In this document: piece by piece, positions 31,560 through 42,545 of the stretch | Layout: every line of letters begins with the position of its first letter | Position numbering within the stretch: position 1 is the first letter of the stretch | Assembly: GCF_033115175.1 (NCBI RefSeq) | Contig: NC_084831.1 | Location: forward strand, 80,237,502 to 80,301,501 | Direction of reading: 5' to 3' | Source: Lepus europaeus | Lineage: Eukaryota > Chordata > Mammalia > Lagomorpha > Leporidae | DNA length: 64,000 nt | Position numbers and translations under genes: made by a program | Notes under the pieces: model-generated | What the model was told of the DNA's origin: nothing | Databases searched by the model: none | What the model saw: only the letters and a program-made list of their open reading frames with translations

Positions 31560-31879
31560 TTTTTTTTTTTTTTTTTGACAGGCAGAGTGGACAGTGAGAG
31601 AGAGAGAGACAGACAGAAAGGTCTTCCTTTTGCCGTTGGTTCACCCTCCAATGGCCGCCGCGGTAGGCGCGCTGCGGCCGGCGCACCGCGCTGATCCGAT
31701 GGCAGGAGCCAGGTGCTTCTCCTGGTCTCCCATGGGGTACAGGGCCCAAGAACTTGGGCCATCCTCCACTGCACTCCCTGGCCACAGCAGAGAGCTGGCC
31801 TGGAAGAGGGGCAACCGGGACAGGATCGGTGCCCCGACCGGGACTAGAACCCGGTGTGCCGGCGCCGCAAGGCGGAGGA
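31560..31879 (-). mobile_element. Young C-SINE, antisense, head slightly truncated
   Basis: Poly-T leads into TTGACAGGCAGAGTGGAC. The last part of the head (the usual TTAGCC...GCCGGCC) is missing. The target repeat ACACTCCTGGTT stands at 31,548-31,559 and 31,880-31,891. It carries an extra GCGGTAGGCGCGCTGCGGCC-like block. Confidence 0.92.
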
Positions 31880-31891
31880 ACACTCCTGGTT

Positions 31892-32450
31892 CTTGATTTG
31901 AGAGTCTTCCAACAACTCAGAAATCACTAGCCATTCACTCATCAAATTTATCCCTCTCTCCTTTCTTACCTTACTTTCTGGAAATCTTGTTAGATAGTAT
32001 ATTAACTTTCTCATCTAAACTTTTTCTTAATCCATATTTTCATCCCCTATTTCTCCATGCTTCCTTCTGTATAATTTCCTCAGAACTATCTTGCATTTAT
32101 TAGTCTCTCTTCATCTGTGTCTAATATACAGTCCATTAAGTTGTTTACTTTAATGGCCATATTAAGTTTCTAGATGCTGTATTTTTTTAAATCTGCTCCT
32201 ATTTTCAATCTTCCTTTGCTTCTTATTCTGTATATCTCCTGTTCAAAATCTTATCTATTACATCCAAGCAAATAATTCCAAAGTCTGTATATTTAAGCAA
32301 GCATTCTTTTCCATTACCAATTGCCTGTGAGGCATTATGCGTCACAACATGTTTGTTTTGAGGCTTATCTGACTATTCAACCCAAACAATGTGTCCTGTC
32401 TATGACTTACTATAGTACTTATTTGCTCTATTCAATTAATACTGGGGGAT
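31892..32450. other. Intergenic, nothing recognised
   Basis: This T- and C-rich sequence has no feature that I can support. Confidence 0.4.
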
Positions 32451-32451
32451 T

Positions 32452-32772
32452 AGAGATGGACATGTGGCACAGGAGGTTAAGCTGCTACTTGGGATGTCTA
32501 CATCCCATATAGAGTGCCTGTTTGGGTCCCAGATCCTCTGCTTATGATCTAGCTTCCTACTAATGTGCCAGGGAAGGCAGCAGCTAATGGACCAAGTACT
32601 TGGGGGACCAAGATGGAGTTCCTGGCTCCCAGCTTCAATCTGGCCAAGTTAATTGCAGGCATTTAGAGAGTGAACCAGCAGATGAAAGATATTGCCCTAC
32701 CCCCACTGTGTGTATTGTCCTTGTCTCTCTGTCCTTGTCACCCTGCCTTTTAAATAAAGCTTTTAAAAAAAT
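32452..32772 (+). mobile_element. Old C-SINE
   Basis: GATGGACATGTGGCACAGGAGGTTAAG opens it and CTTTTAAATAAAGC closes it. Confidence 0.75.
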
Positions 32773-32793
32773 CATACTTGGCAATACACAATC

Positions 32794-33133
32794 TTTTTTT
32801 TTTTTTTTTTTTGACAGGCAGAGTGTATAGTGAGAGACAGAGACAGAGAGAAAGGTCTTCCTTTTTGCCGTTGGTTCACCCTCCAATGGCCGCTGCAGCC
32901 GGCATGTCGTGCTGATCCGAAGTCAGGAGCCAGGTGCTTCTCCTGGTCTCCCATGCGGGTGCAGGGCCCAAGGACTTGGGCCATCCTCCACTGCCTTCCC
33001 GGGCCATAGCAGAGAGCTGGCCTGGAAGAGGGGCAACCGGGATAGAATCCAGTGCCCCAACAGGGACTAGAACCCGGTGTGCCGGCGCCGCAAGGCGGAG
33101 GATTAGCCTGTTTAAGCCACGGCACCGGCTGGC
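32794..33133 (-). mobile_element. Young C-SINE, antisense
   Basis: Poly-T leads into TTGACAGGCAGAGTGTATAG. The target repeat ATACACAATC stands at 32,784-32,793 and 33,134-33,143. Confidence 0.92.
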
Positions 33134-33427
33134 TATACACAATCATACAGTATAGATTCTCTTCACATGTGAATAAAATTACATGACATCTGAGCAAAAG
33201 GATCTTGTTTTGAGCTTCTTAGCAAGACCTCTGGGTATCATTATCTCCACCACAACCACTTGAATGCCTTCCAAACTAAGTTTCCTTAGATTCAAATTTC
33301 TGTACTGTTGATGTGTGGTTGTCCTTTGCACAAGGGATCATATTGGTTGGTGTCCTCTGAGAAACTTAGCATAAGGGTTGCTCATCTTATTGGTAAACAA
33401 GTTATAGGAATCCTTTTTGAAATTATC

Positions 33428-33765
33428 CTTGGGGCCAATGTTGTGGTGTAGCAGGTTAAACCACTGCCTTCAATGCCAGCATCCCATATGGGTACCAGTT
33501 CAAGCCCTAGCTGCTCCACTTCTGACCCAGCACCCTATTAATGGCCTGGGAAAACAGCAGAGGATGACTCTAGTGCTTGGGCTTGTGCCACTCACATGGG
33601 AGACCTGCACAAAGCTCCTGGCTTTGACATGGCCCAGCCACAGTGGTTGTTCATTTGTGGAGTGAACCAGCAAATGGAAGATCTTCCTCTCTCTCTCTCT
33701 CTCTCTATCCCTCCCTCTCTCTCTGTAACTCTGCCTTTCAAGTAAATAAATTTTTAAAAAGAAAA
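33428..33765 (+). mobile_element. C-SINE
   Basis: TTGGGGCCAATGTTGTGGTGTAG opens it, with (CT)n near 33,685-33,705 and TTCAAGTAAATAAAT at the tail. Confidence 0.85.
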
Positions 33766-34090
33766 AAAAAATTAGGCATACTTGAAAACCCAAGGGTTTA
33801 AACTCATTGCTTCATTTGATGATATTGTCTCCTTATTCTCACACCACAAAGCACCAGTAAATGATATGGATCTTTCAGTACAGGAAGCTTATTGTAGCAT
33901 GAGTCCTATTAACCTAAATAAGAGCAATGTGGGCCAACCTGTTATTTTACTGCTCCCTCCAGTCCTCATCCAAAATCACAAGGTAATATCATCAACTGAA
34001 GTATAAAATAAAGTTATAATCAAGCTTTGATAGCAGAATGAGTATTCAGTCATCCCAGTGAAAACATGTCCATAAGGGCAAGATATTTCT

Positions 34091-34447
34091 TTCTTTTTTT
34101 TTTTTTTTTTTTAATTTTTTGACAGGCAGAGTGGACAGTGAGAGAGAGAGAGACAGAGAGAAAGGTCTTCCTTTGCCGTTGGTTCACCCTCTAATGGCCG
34201 CCGCGGTAGCGCGCTGCGGCCGGCGCACCGCGCTGTTCCAATGGCAGGAGCCAGGTGCTTATCCTGGTCTCCCACGGGGTGCAGAGCCCAAACACTTGGG
34301 CCATCCTCCACTGCACTCCCTAGCCACAGCAGAGAGCTGGCCTGGAAGAGGGGCAACTGGGACAGGATCGGTGCCCTGACCGGGACTAGAACCCGGTGTG
34401 CCGGCGCCGCAAGGCGGAGGATTAGCCTGTTGAGCCACGGCGCCGGC
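34091..34447 (-). mobile_element. Young C-SINE, antisense, with 17-bp flanking repeat
   Basis: Poly-T leads into TTTGACAGGCAGAGTGG. The direct repeat AAGGGCAAGATATTTCT at 34,074-34,090 and 34,448-34,464 is perfect. It shares the extra CGGTAGCGCGCTGCGGCC block with the copy at 31,560. Confidence 0.94.
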
Positions 34448-34789
34448 AAGGGCAAGATATTTCTGGAAATTCCTTGAAATTACAGTATTCATAGTATTTT
34501 TATTGGGATCAAAGGGTGTGGTGAACTAGATTATTCTTGGATCCTAAGGAGAATAGGGAAGAAATTACATCTTTCTAGAGTTAAGAAAAGTGTTAGTTCA
34601 TTGGCTGATATCTATGGCAAGTCATGAGGATTTTGTCAAAGGCTTGATTATTTTGTTTCACATTTGAAATGTAACATTGATCTAACCATTATATCATTCT
34701 TTAAACATGAAATAGTACATAAAATTGATCACATTTCTTACTTACACATATTGAGTGTGGGAGGGAGAAGATATTGGCGGGGTTTTTTT

Positions 34790-35195
34790 TCTTCTTTTCT
34801 CTCTTTATGCAATGCATCCATTCCTGTTACAAAACACTAAAGAAGAATTTAAGTTTATGGATTAAATATGAAAGCTCATCTTTATCTTCCCGGTCCCTTT
34901 CCTTCCGAGTCTTTCTCTGTATCTACTGTCTGTATCAATGAGGATGTATGAAGAAATATATACATAGTCTTTTATAATAAATAAATGGAATCACACAACA
35001 AGTATTTTATATTGCGTTTTTCTCCTTAAAATATCATTTAGAGATTTTTTATTTTAGTCCATATTTGTCTCCCAAATTCTCTTAACAATTACATAGAATT
35101 TAATATTGTGAATACATGATAAATCATAAAGCTAGATCCTTATCAATTAACATTTATTTCCAAATTTTGGGTATTAAAACAATGTTGAAAAAAAT
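34790..35195 (+). repeat. Decayed old LINE-1 3' fragment (tentative)
   Basis: Text such as AATAAATGGAATCACACAAC and ACATTTATTTCCAAATTTTG resembles 3' ends of old mammalian LINE-1s. The sequence between 34,465 and 34,790 shows nothing I recognise. Confidence 0.4.
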
Positions 35196-35199
35196 CCAG

Positions 35200-35403
35200 T
35201 GTGGGCGTTGGTTGGAGTCCTCACTGCTCCTCTTCTGATCCAGCTCCCTCCTAAAGCACCTGGAAAACCAGTGGAGGATGGCCAAAGTCCTGGGCCCCTG
35301 CACCCACTTGGGAGACCCAGATGAAGATCCTGGCTGCTGTCTTCAGCCTGGCCCAGCCTTGGCTATTGTGACCATTTAGGGAGTGTCCAAGCAGGTGTAA
35401 GAT

Positions 35404-35447
<44 letters not shown>

Positions 35448-35490
35448 ATTCTGCCTTCCAAATAAATAAAAAATAAATCTTCAAAAAATT
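35200..35490 (+). mobile_element. C-SINE, 5' part missing
   Basis: It starts inside the repeat (GGGCGTTGGTTGGAGTCC). It has (CT)n at 35,409-35,446 and CCAAATAAATAAAAAATAAATC at the tail. Confidence 0.82.
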
Positions 35491-36079
35491 ATTTTTATTT
35501 AAATGCTTACAATGTACTTATAAGTACATAGCACATACATTATTTTTTACACAAAAGGACCCTGATGCTGTTCTGTGCCTTACTTTTTTTTAAAATATAT
35601 TAGAGAGATTTTCACATCAGCATATACAGACACACATGTCCACTGATGTTCATTGAGGCCTTATTCTCATATTGTGTTTGCAATATGCTCATAAGTAAAG
35701 AATTCTGCAGCTCAGTGAGAATGCATGGTAAACATTTTATGCAAGCTGTCAATCATTTACACTTAACTGATGACAGAAGGAAAGGCAACCCAGAGTTCCT
35801 CTTTCTTTCAGTTCTTCCTTCTTCATCAGTAAGTCAAAAGTAGAGTATTAGTAGAACTCACACATATCAAGAAGTTAAATTGTTTTTGAGTTAGCTTTGT
35901 GAAAAGTTTCTACTATTTTGGTAAGAATGAAACAAGAAAATAAGAATGTATACTTGAGCCAAGAAAAAGACAGGAAACTGTTCAGATGGCAGAAATGAAG
36001 AAGGAACTGGACACCAGAGCCTTGAGCACTGGTCATGATCTGGTCATGAGTGGAGAAACGTTGGCTGAGAAAGATGTTT

Positions 36080-36550
36080 GACTGTTTAAGCACATGTGGA
36101 ATGAATAAAGAAAATGTAATATATATACACAATGGAACACTACTCAGCCTTAAAAAATGAAATCCTTTCAATTGTGACAACATTGAAGGACATTGTATTA
36201 AGTGAAATAAATCAGACACAAAAAGACAAATGCTGCAAGATTTCATTTACATACAGACAATAAGTAAGTTGAACTCATAGAATAAAAGAGTAGTATGGTA
36301 GTAGTGATAGGGGCTGAGTGATGTTGGTCAAAGGATAATAAAATATCAGGAGGAATCATTTTAAGAAATCTATTATAGTACAACATAGTAATGACAGTAG
36401 ATTTTAAGTGTTCTTAGCACAAAAACAGCAAGTCAATGCATGTGTTAGTTAATTAGCTCAATACAGTCATTCTGAAATATATATCATATAAAGTATCATT
36501 GTATATCATAAATTTATGCACATTTTATTTGTCAATTTAAAATAAATAAT
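36080..36550 (+). repeat. Old LINE-1 fragment: end of ORF2 and 3' UTR
   Basis: CACAATGGAACACTACTCAG, GAAATAAATCAGACACAAAA and AAGTTGAACTCATAGAATAAA keep the order of a mammalian LINE-1 ORF2 end. Its wear is far greater than that of the element at 18,996. Nothing is recognised in 35,491-36,079. Confidence 0.65.
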
Positions 36551-36568
36551 TTTTTTAAAAATTCCATA

Positions 36569-36838
36569 TTGGGGGAAAGGGCTTTGATGCAGCAGTTAAG
36601 ACAGTGCCTGTGACACCTGCATCCCATATACAAGTGTCTGGGTTCGAGTCCTGCTCTGCTTCCAATTCCAGCTTCATGTTAATAGGCTTCTTAAGAAGCA
36701 GCAGTGATGACTCAAGAACTTGAGTTCCTACTATCTACATGAGAGACACAGATTGAGGTCCAAACTGCTGGCATCAGCCTGCCCCAGTCTAGGCTGTTTT
36801 AGGCATTTAGAGAGTAAAGCAGTGAATGGAAGATCTCT
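36569..36838 (+). mobile_element. Old C-SINE, part 1 (split by a nested SINE)
   Basis: GGGGGAAAGGGCTTTGATGC to GTGAATGGAAGATCTCTC; the remaining CT-rich part and tail lie at 37,169-37,265. Confidence 0.75.
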
Positions 36839-36840
36839 CT

Positions 36841-37168
36841 TTTTTAAAAATATTTATGTATTTATTTGAAAGTCAGAGTTACACAGAGAGAGGAAAGGCA
36901 GAGAGAGAAGTCTTCCATCCGATGGTTCACTCCCCAGATGGCCGCAACAGCCGGAGCTGCGCCGATCCAAAGCCAGGAGCCAGGAGCTTCTTCCAGGTCT
37001 CCCATGCGGGTGCAGGGGCCCAAGGACTTGAGCCATCTTCTACTGCTTTCCCAGGCCATAGCAGAGAGCTGGATCAGAAGAGGAGCAGCCAGGACTAGAA
37101 CCAGCACCCATATGGGATGCCAGCACTTCAGGCAAGGGTGTTAAGCCACTGCGCCACAGCGCCGGCCC
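36841..37168 (-). mobile_element. C-SINE, antisense, nested
   Basis: TTATGTATTTATTTGAAAGTCAGAG opens it on the + strand and CCACAGCGCCGGCCCC closes it. It interrupts the C-SINE at 36,569. Confidence 0.88.
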
Positions 37169-37265
37169 CAATCTCCGATTTTTTGTATTTGTCTCTCCTA
37201 CCCCCACCCTACCCCATCCCAGCCCCATTTCTCTGCCTTTCAAATAATTAAATACACTTTTTAAA
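37169..37265 (+). mobile_element. Old C-SINE, part 2
   Basis: AATCTCCG, a C-rich tract and TTTCTCTGCCTTTCAAATAATTAAAT complete the element begun at 36,569. Confidence 0.7.
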
Positions 37266-38584
37266 AAATTAAAAACCCATATGGTAACCAAAGACCTTGA
37301 GTGAAAGCAGAAATCAATAACTATGAGTGTTCCCATGAAGATGATGTCTCACACACATATACACACACATAAATTAAAAAAAAAAAAACCTTCAATGAAA
37401 GGGTAAATTAGATTAAAGACCACTCCACATATCAAAATGACAAAGGAGCTTTCCTACCACAGCACAAGCTCTGAAACAGAAAAAAAGACCCTCCTCTGAG
37501 AAATTATTATAATGATTTATATTTCAAGTGATTTGAGCTTCAAATTTATAATATCCAAATGATCTGGCAACTTCCAAGCCAGGAAAGCATCTCATTAAAA
37601 AATTAATTGCAGGTCTGTGATGATCTTAGGGGTCTCTGATAGAGAAAATTTTTTAAGAAGTCACTAAAAATGAGTATTTAAGAGAAAAACCTAGGAGACA
37701 TAAAAGGAATCAATCCACAGTGAGTCAGCAGACACAACAAAAGTATTAAAGCCCTAATTACTAAAGAATCCATCTGTATACCATTTATGCAATTAAAAGT
37801 ATAAATAGTATCATTTATAGAGCCATATAAATTCAGTTAAAGTAAAAAAAAAATTTAGAAACTAATCATATCGACCTCAGTATAGAGGTTAACTCTGGAA
37901 AAGGGAAGGGGATAGAATGTCAAGAAAAGCCTGAAGAATAGATCCAGATTGAAGAAAGATTGAGCAACATTCTAAAGGCCTGCAACATGTGATCTTGGCT
38001 TGGAGGCTTTTGCTAAAATGACATTGCAATAGTTGGCGAAGCTTCAGAAGGGTTTCTAGGCAAAGGGTGTACAGAGCTTTTGTACCATTCTTGTTTTTTT
38101 ATTAGCCTGAAATTATTTCAAACTAAAGAAAAAAATTTTTTAAAGAAGAGGATGAAGAGGAGAAACATTTCAAAGAAATTGCCAGGACGAGATCAACTGA
38201 AGGTGAGAAATCAAGGGGGACTCATATTCTTGGCCTAAGTGATTTAGCACACCTAGTTTGACTTACCAATAAAGGAAACCCAAGAAGAGGAGCAGTTACA
38301 ACAGGCTCACCACTGGAAATATTGAATCTAATATGAACAGGTTAGAAATTTTAGTTGGTAGTGGTGTTGTCATGAGAGCCTAGAAATGTATATATCTTGA
38401 TTTGACTACTTTTTCATTTAACAATTATTTGAGAATCCAGTCTTGCCAGAAATATAAACTATAAAAATATAAAAAGGAAAAGATCGCTATCCTTGAGAGA
38501 TTGAGAGATTGATATCTGGTAAGATAAATGGAATCTGTCTGCAAGCAAAGGGTAGAGATTGGTAGAATAAGATCCTTCTCAAAG
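37266..38584. other. Intergenic, nothing firmly recognised
   Basis: A small (CA)n-like stretch lies at 37,351-37,372. Text near 37,860-38,140 looks like an old repeat but could not be assigned. No exon is supported. Confidence 0.4.
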
Positions 38585-39055
38585 TTGAGAAGTTGGAATC
38601 ACCTGGGGGAACTTTTAAACATTCCAATGCCCAGTCCACACTCGAGGGGTGGGATCTGGGTATCAGTAGCTGTTTTTTTGTTTTTTATTTGACAGGTAAA
38701 ATTATAGACTGAGAGAGAGAAACAGAGAGAAAGGTCTTCCTTCCTTTGGTTCACTCCCCTAATGGCTGCTACGGCCAGCGCTGCACCGATCCCTGAAGCC
38801 AGGAGCAAGATGCTTCTTCCTGGTCTCCCACGCAGGTGCATAGACCCAAGCACTTGGGCCATCCTCCACTGCCCTCCCAGGCCACATCAGAGAGCTGGAC
38901 TGGAAAAGGAGCAACTGGGACTAGAACCGGGTGCCCATATGGGACGCTGGTGCCGCAGGTGGAGGATTAACCAAGTGAGCCACGGCGCTGGCCCTCAGTA
39001 GCTGTTTTAATTCTCCAGATGATGCCAATATGCAGCCAAGATTAAAACAGCGGCT
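38585..39055. repeat. MER5-like hAT DNA transposon remnant, split by a SINE
   Basis: GTTGGAATCACCTGGGGGAAC, CCAATGCCCAGTCCACACTC and, after the SINE, TTAATTCTCCAGATGATGCC follow the order of a MER5A element. Confidence 0.6.
38677..38994 (-). mobile_element. C-SINE, antisense, nested in MER5-like repeat
   Basis: TTATTTGACAGGTAAAATTATAGAC opens it on the + strand. The direct repeat TCAGTAGCTGTTTT stands at 38,663-38,676 and 38,995-39,008. Confidence 0.92.
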
Positions 39056-39153
39056 CTATTCAGATGACAACACCTGAGGCACCTCTTCCTCTGAAACATT
39101 TGGCAATGATGGTGGAAGGAGTGTGAGAGATCTGAGACAGAAATAAACAAATC

Positions 39154-39424
39154 TGGACCAGCGTTGTGGCGCAGCAGGTTAAGCTGCCACCTGCAATGCT
39201 GTCATTCCATATGAGCGTCAGTTGGAGTCCCCACTTCTCCAGTTCCAATCCAGCTCCTTGCTAATGCACCTGGGAAAGCAGTGGAAGATAGCCCAATTAC
39301 TTGTGTCCCTGCCACCCACATGGGAGACCTGGATGGAGTTCCAGGTTCCTGGCTTCATCCTGGCCCAGCCCCAGCCATTGTGGCCACTTGGGGAGTGAAC
39401 CAGCAGATGTAAGATCTCTCTCTC

Positions 39425-39455
<31 letters not shown>

Positions 39456-39500
39456 TCCTCTCTCTGTAACTCTGCCTTTCAAATAAATAAGTAAATGTTT
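39154..39500 (+). mobile_element. C-SINE
   Basis: TGGACCAGCGTTGTGGCGCAGCAGG opens it with a good A box. It ends TTCAAATAAATAAGTAAATG. Confidence 0.87.
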
Positions 39501-39502
39501 TA

Positions 39503-39549
39503 AGGAAAGGAGGGGAGGGGAAGGGAGGGGAGGGGAGGGGAGGGGAGGA
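39503..39549 (+). repeat. (GGGGA)n-type microsatellite at a SINE tail
   Basis: AGGGGAGGGG-type units repeat directly after the C-SINE tail. This is purine-only and G-rich. Confidence 0.9.
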
Positions 39550-40581
39550 AAAAATTTGGTTGAAGGAAATCCTGCCAAATCATTTGATGATATACATCTT
39601 CTCTATACTGAGAAATTAAAAGTTAGGAATGATGGTATATGAGAATAAGGCATCTTGAGAGTGGCAAAAAGTATTATAGCTATAGAGGACGCAAAAGGAA
39701 AAAGCAGTCTTTTACAAGTCTGAGAATATCTAAACACTTGAAGAAGTGGATCCAGGGTTCTTTCCCCTAATGGATGGTGATGAGATCCTTTTATACAGAG
39801 GGGTATAAGTTATGGCAGATATACCTGAAGACAGAGATTTGATGAGAAGGTATTTTTCCACATAAAGATGAAAAATAGACAATAAATGAAAAGTGGGACT
39901 TCAGATTATGTATTTCCTTTTCCACATTTCTGGAAAAAATATGTTGAGTTGAAAGAGGGAGTATTTCAAGTCTGGGAGATTCTATTATATTGTAAGTATG
40001 TTCAAAGGTGGCTGTTTCTGTCACCACAACAAAGAATACATCTATTTAGATGTTATCTGCTTGTCCTCACAACGTTTTCACTGCACTCATCTTTCAACCT
40101 TTATGAGCAGCAACTGCTTCTATAACCGCTGTTTCAGTAAAATTCTGAAGCCTGAAAGCGAGCTCACTTCACAGCTTACTGGGCCTGCATTTTCCCAGCC
40201 ACATTATATCCAAAGGGCATCACCCCACAAAAACCAGCGAGGGTTTTCTTATTCTTGAGAAACAGCAATGTGCCTCCTTCCATGTTTGTATCTGTTTTAC
40301 TTTGTTCTAGCACAGGCTGTTAACATAGGCTATAGCTGCTTAGGAAGTTACTGGGGAGGCAAGGATTGTAAACTTCATATTCTTACTTAATGGTTAACAC
40401 TAGTCACGCAGCATTGTTATTAAGACTACCCTAAGTCACTCACCATTTTACATTTCTTTGCCGCTTCCACCAGGCCCTGTGCGTCCCCAACATGTGCTTC
40501 GTGTGCTTGGCACACTGTGGCACCAGTGTGGCTCTGTAATTCAGCAAGTGCCTCAAGAAAGACCAAAAGTCCCTGAAGCAG
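39550..40581. other. Intergenic, nothing recognised
   Basis: No repeat or exon could be supported. Confidence 0.4.
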
Positions 40582-40863
40582 GCTGGCGCCGTGGCTCACT
40601 AGGCTAATCCTCTGCAACCCGGGATACTAGTCCCAGTGCTCCTCTTCCAGTCCAGCTCTCTGCTGTGGCCCGGGAGGGCAGTGGAGGATGGCCCAAGTGC
40701 TTGGGCCCTGCACCCGCATGGGAGACCAGGAGGAAGCACCTGGCTCCTAGCTTCACGCCGGCCGTAGCAGCCATTTGAGGAGTGAACCAACGGAAGGAAG
40801 ACCTTTCTGTCTCTCTCTCTCTCTCACTGTCTAACTCTGCCTGTCAAAAAAATAAAATAAAAT
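40582..40863 (+). mobile_element. Young C-SINE
   Basis: GCTGGCGCCGTGGCTCACTAGG opens it and GCCTGTCAAAAAAATAAAAT closes it. The direct repeat AAGTCCCTGARGCAG stands at 40,567-40,581 and 40,864-40,878 with one mismatch. Confidence 0.92.
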
Positions 40864-41204
40864 AAGTCCCTGAGGCAGCAAAGAGTCACAGGGCTTCTGC
40901 TGGGAGTGGGGAGGTTTTCAAAAGTCAAGTAACTGCACTGAGCGCTTGACAGTGCCTTCTTCAGTGTGGTGTCTTCAGCACCTGACTCGGAGCCTGGCGC
41001 ACAGTAGGTACTCAATAATGCTGAATGAATGTCCCCATGGGGACATTAAATTGAACTCTATTATGAAGAGGTGAGCTGAGCGCCATCCAAGCCTCGCGGA
41101 CCAGCGGCACACCCAGCTGCTACAATGACCTAAACCTGTTCTAATTTCATAGATACTGCAATTCTATTCTGTAATTACATGTTTTCTCGTTCAGGAGAAA
41201 GAAA

Positions 41205-42545
41205 AAAAAAAAGAGGAATCTTGGTTGTCTGCGCTCCCGGTTCTTTGACGTTGAAGGCAAACGCGCAGAGCGCTGGAACTCCCTCCACAGCAGCCCCTCC
41301 AGCCTCGCAGGCCCAAAGCGGGAGGAGCTCCCGGCACGCCCCGCGGCGGAGCCGCCGCGAGCCTCAAGGGGTCGCTGTTCCCGCGATAACTTCGGTAAAG
41401 GCTCCGCCCCGCGGCCGGCGCTTCGCTCGCTTCCTCCGACGGGGGCCCGGCCCCACACGGCAGGGACGCCCGTCGGCCTCCGGCTCGGCCCCGGCGACCT
41501 GCGCGGACGTTGGTGGCCCCACTCCCGGCCGGCCAGGCTCCGCTTCCCGGCCGCCGCCGCCCGGGAGCGCTGCCTGTTCTGAAGCGCTGGTACTCGATCC
41601 TCGCCCCACCCTCCGCCTCCCCCTTCGCGGAAACGACAGCGGCGGCGGCGGCGGCGCTGGCGCCACCTCCCTCCACCTACCACGTCTGCCCCCGCCGCTC
41701 TCGCCCGGCGCCCCAGCCCGGCCTCGGCGCCTCCGCCTCCCCGCTAGGTCAGCCGGCGGCTCCGCCCGGCTGCCTCCCGGGATGAACATCATGGACTTCA
41801 ACGTGAAGAAGCTGGCGGCCGACGCAGGCACCTTCCTCAGTCGGGCCGTGCAGGTACCACAGGGGTGGGGGGTGGGGGTGGGAAAGGGTGGCGGCGTCCG
41901 AGGGGGGACCTGGGAGGGGCCCCCGAGCGCCCGGCCCGAGGAGGCGGCGACCGCCCGGCGGGCCTGCTGCGGCCGGAGGCTCGGGCGATGGGCGCGGCCT
42001 GGTGCCCCTACGTCCTGCTGGGCGTTTTCCTCCTCGCTCCTCTCCAACCGCCGCTCTGGGGCAGCGAGACGGGGTGGGGACGGGGCCTGAACCTCCCTCC
42101 CGCCCCTGGAGGACACCTTGAGTTCCCCTCGGGTGGAGGCGCTGCCCTGGCCGCCCGGGTGACCCCCTCCCGGGGCCGGCGGCGCCTGGCGAGCGCGGCG
42201 GGTACGAGCGCCCTAGACCATTGGGGCGCCCCCCCCCACGCTTTCCTTTGGCCTCTGGCCGTCCCTGCTGAAACCGAGAAGGGAGTTTCCTCTTCCAGCC
42301 CCTCAACCCAGAGAACTCTGCCAAGGCAGTTCCCTCCAGCCTCTGTCTTCCTGAAAGGACTGTCCCTGGGCTTGGCAGCCCCCGGGGGAGGGAGGGGCGG
42401 AAATGCACATAGCCAGTTGGCGTCCAAACTGCCAGGGCCAAGAGACCCAGAGTTTGGGGCTCTCGTTGTGCAAATGGGAAGACCCAGCTGGGGAGTAAGG
42501 AGAGGGGTGGGGGGAAGATTGACGTTGTGCCCGGAGCCGCAGTGG
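41205..42545. promoter_or_regulatory. SH3GLB1: CpG island and promoter of SH3GLB1
   Basis: GC-rich sequence dense in CpG starts about 570 bp before the SH3GLB1 start codon and reaches about 690 bp into intron 1. It holds several GGGCGG/CCGCCC-like boxes and a (GGC)n run at about 41,638-41,660. I see no clear TATA box, so dispersed transcription starts are likely. The exact start is unknown. This is the only such island in the window and fits a housekeeping gene. Confidence 0.85.
41782..41853 (+). CDS. SH3GLB1: SH3GLB1 coding exon 1
   Basis: The exon has 24 codons, start context GGGATGA (purine at -3), phase 0 out, donor CAG/GTACCA. It encodes the N-terminal amphipathic helix that inserts into membranes (MNIMDFNVKKLAAD, GTFLSRAVQ). 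The frame stays open 201 codons upstream to 41,179, but this is GC-rich leader sequence, and MNIMDF is the known start in other mammals. A second ATG at codon 4 is in frame. Confidence 0.95.

Noticed and set aside
13051..41200. A third protein-coding gene between CLCA3 and SH3GLB1
   Set aside because: Apart from LINE-1 and SINE frames, no open stretch with splice sites or a known protein motif was found.
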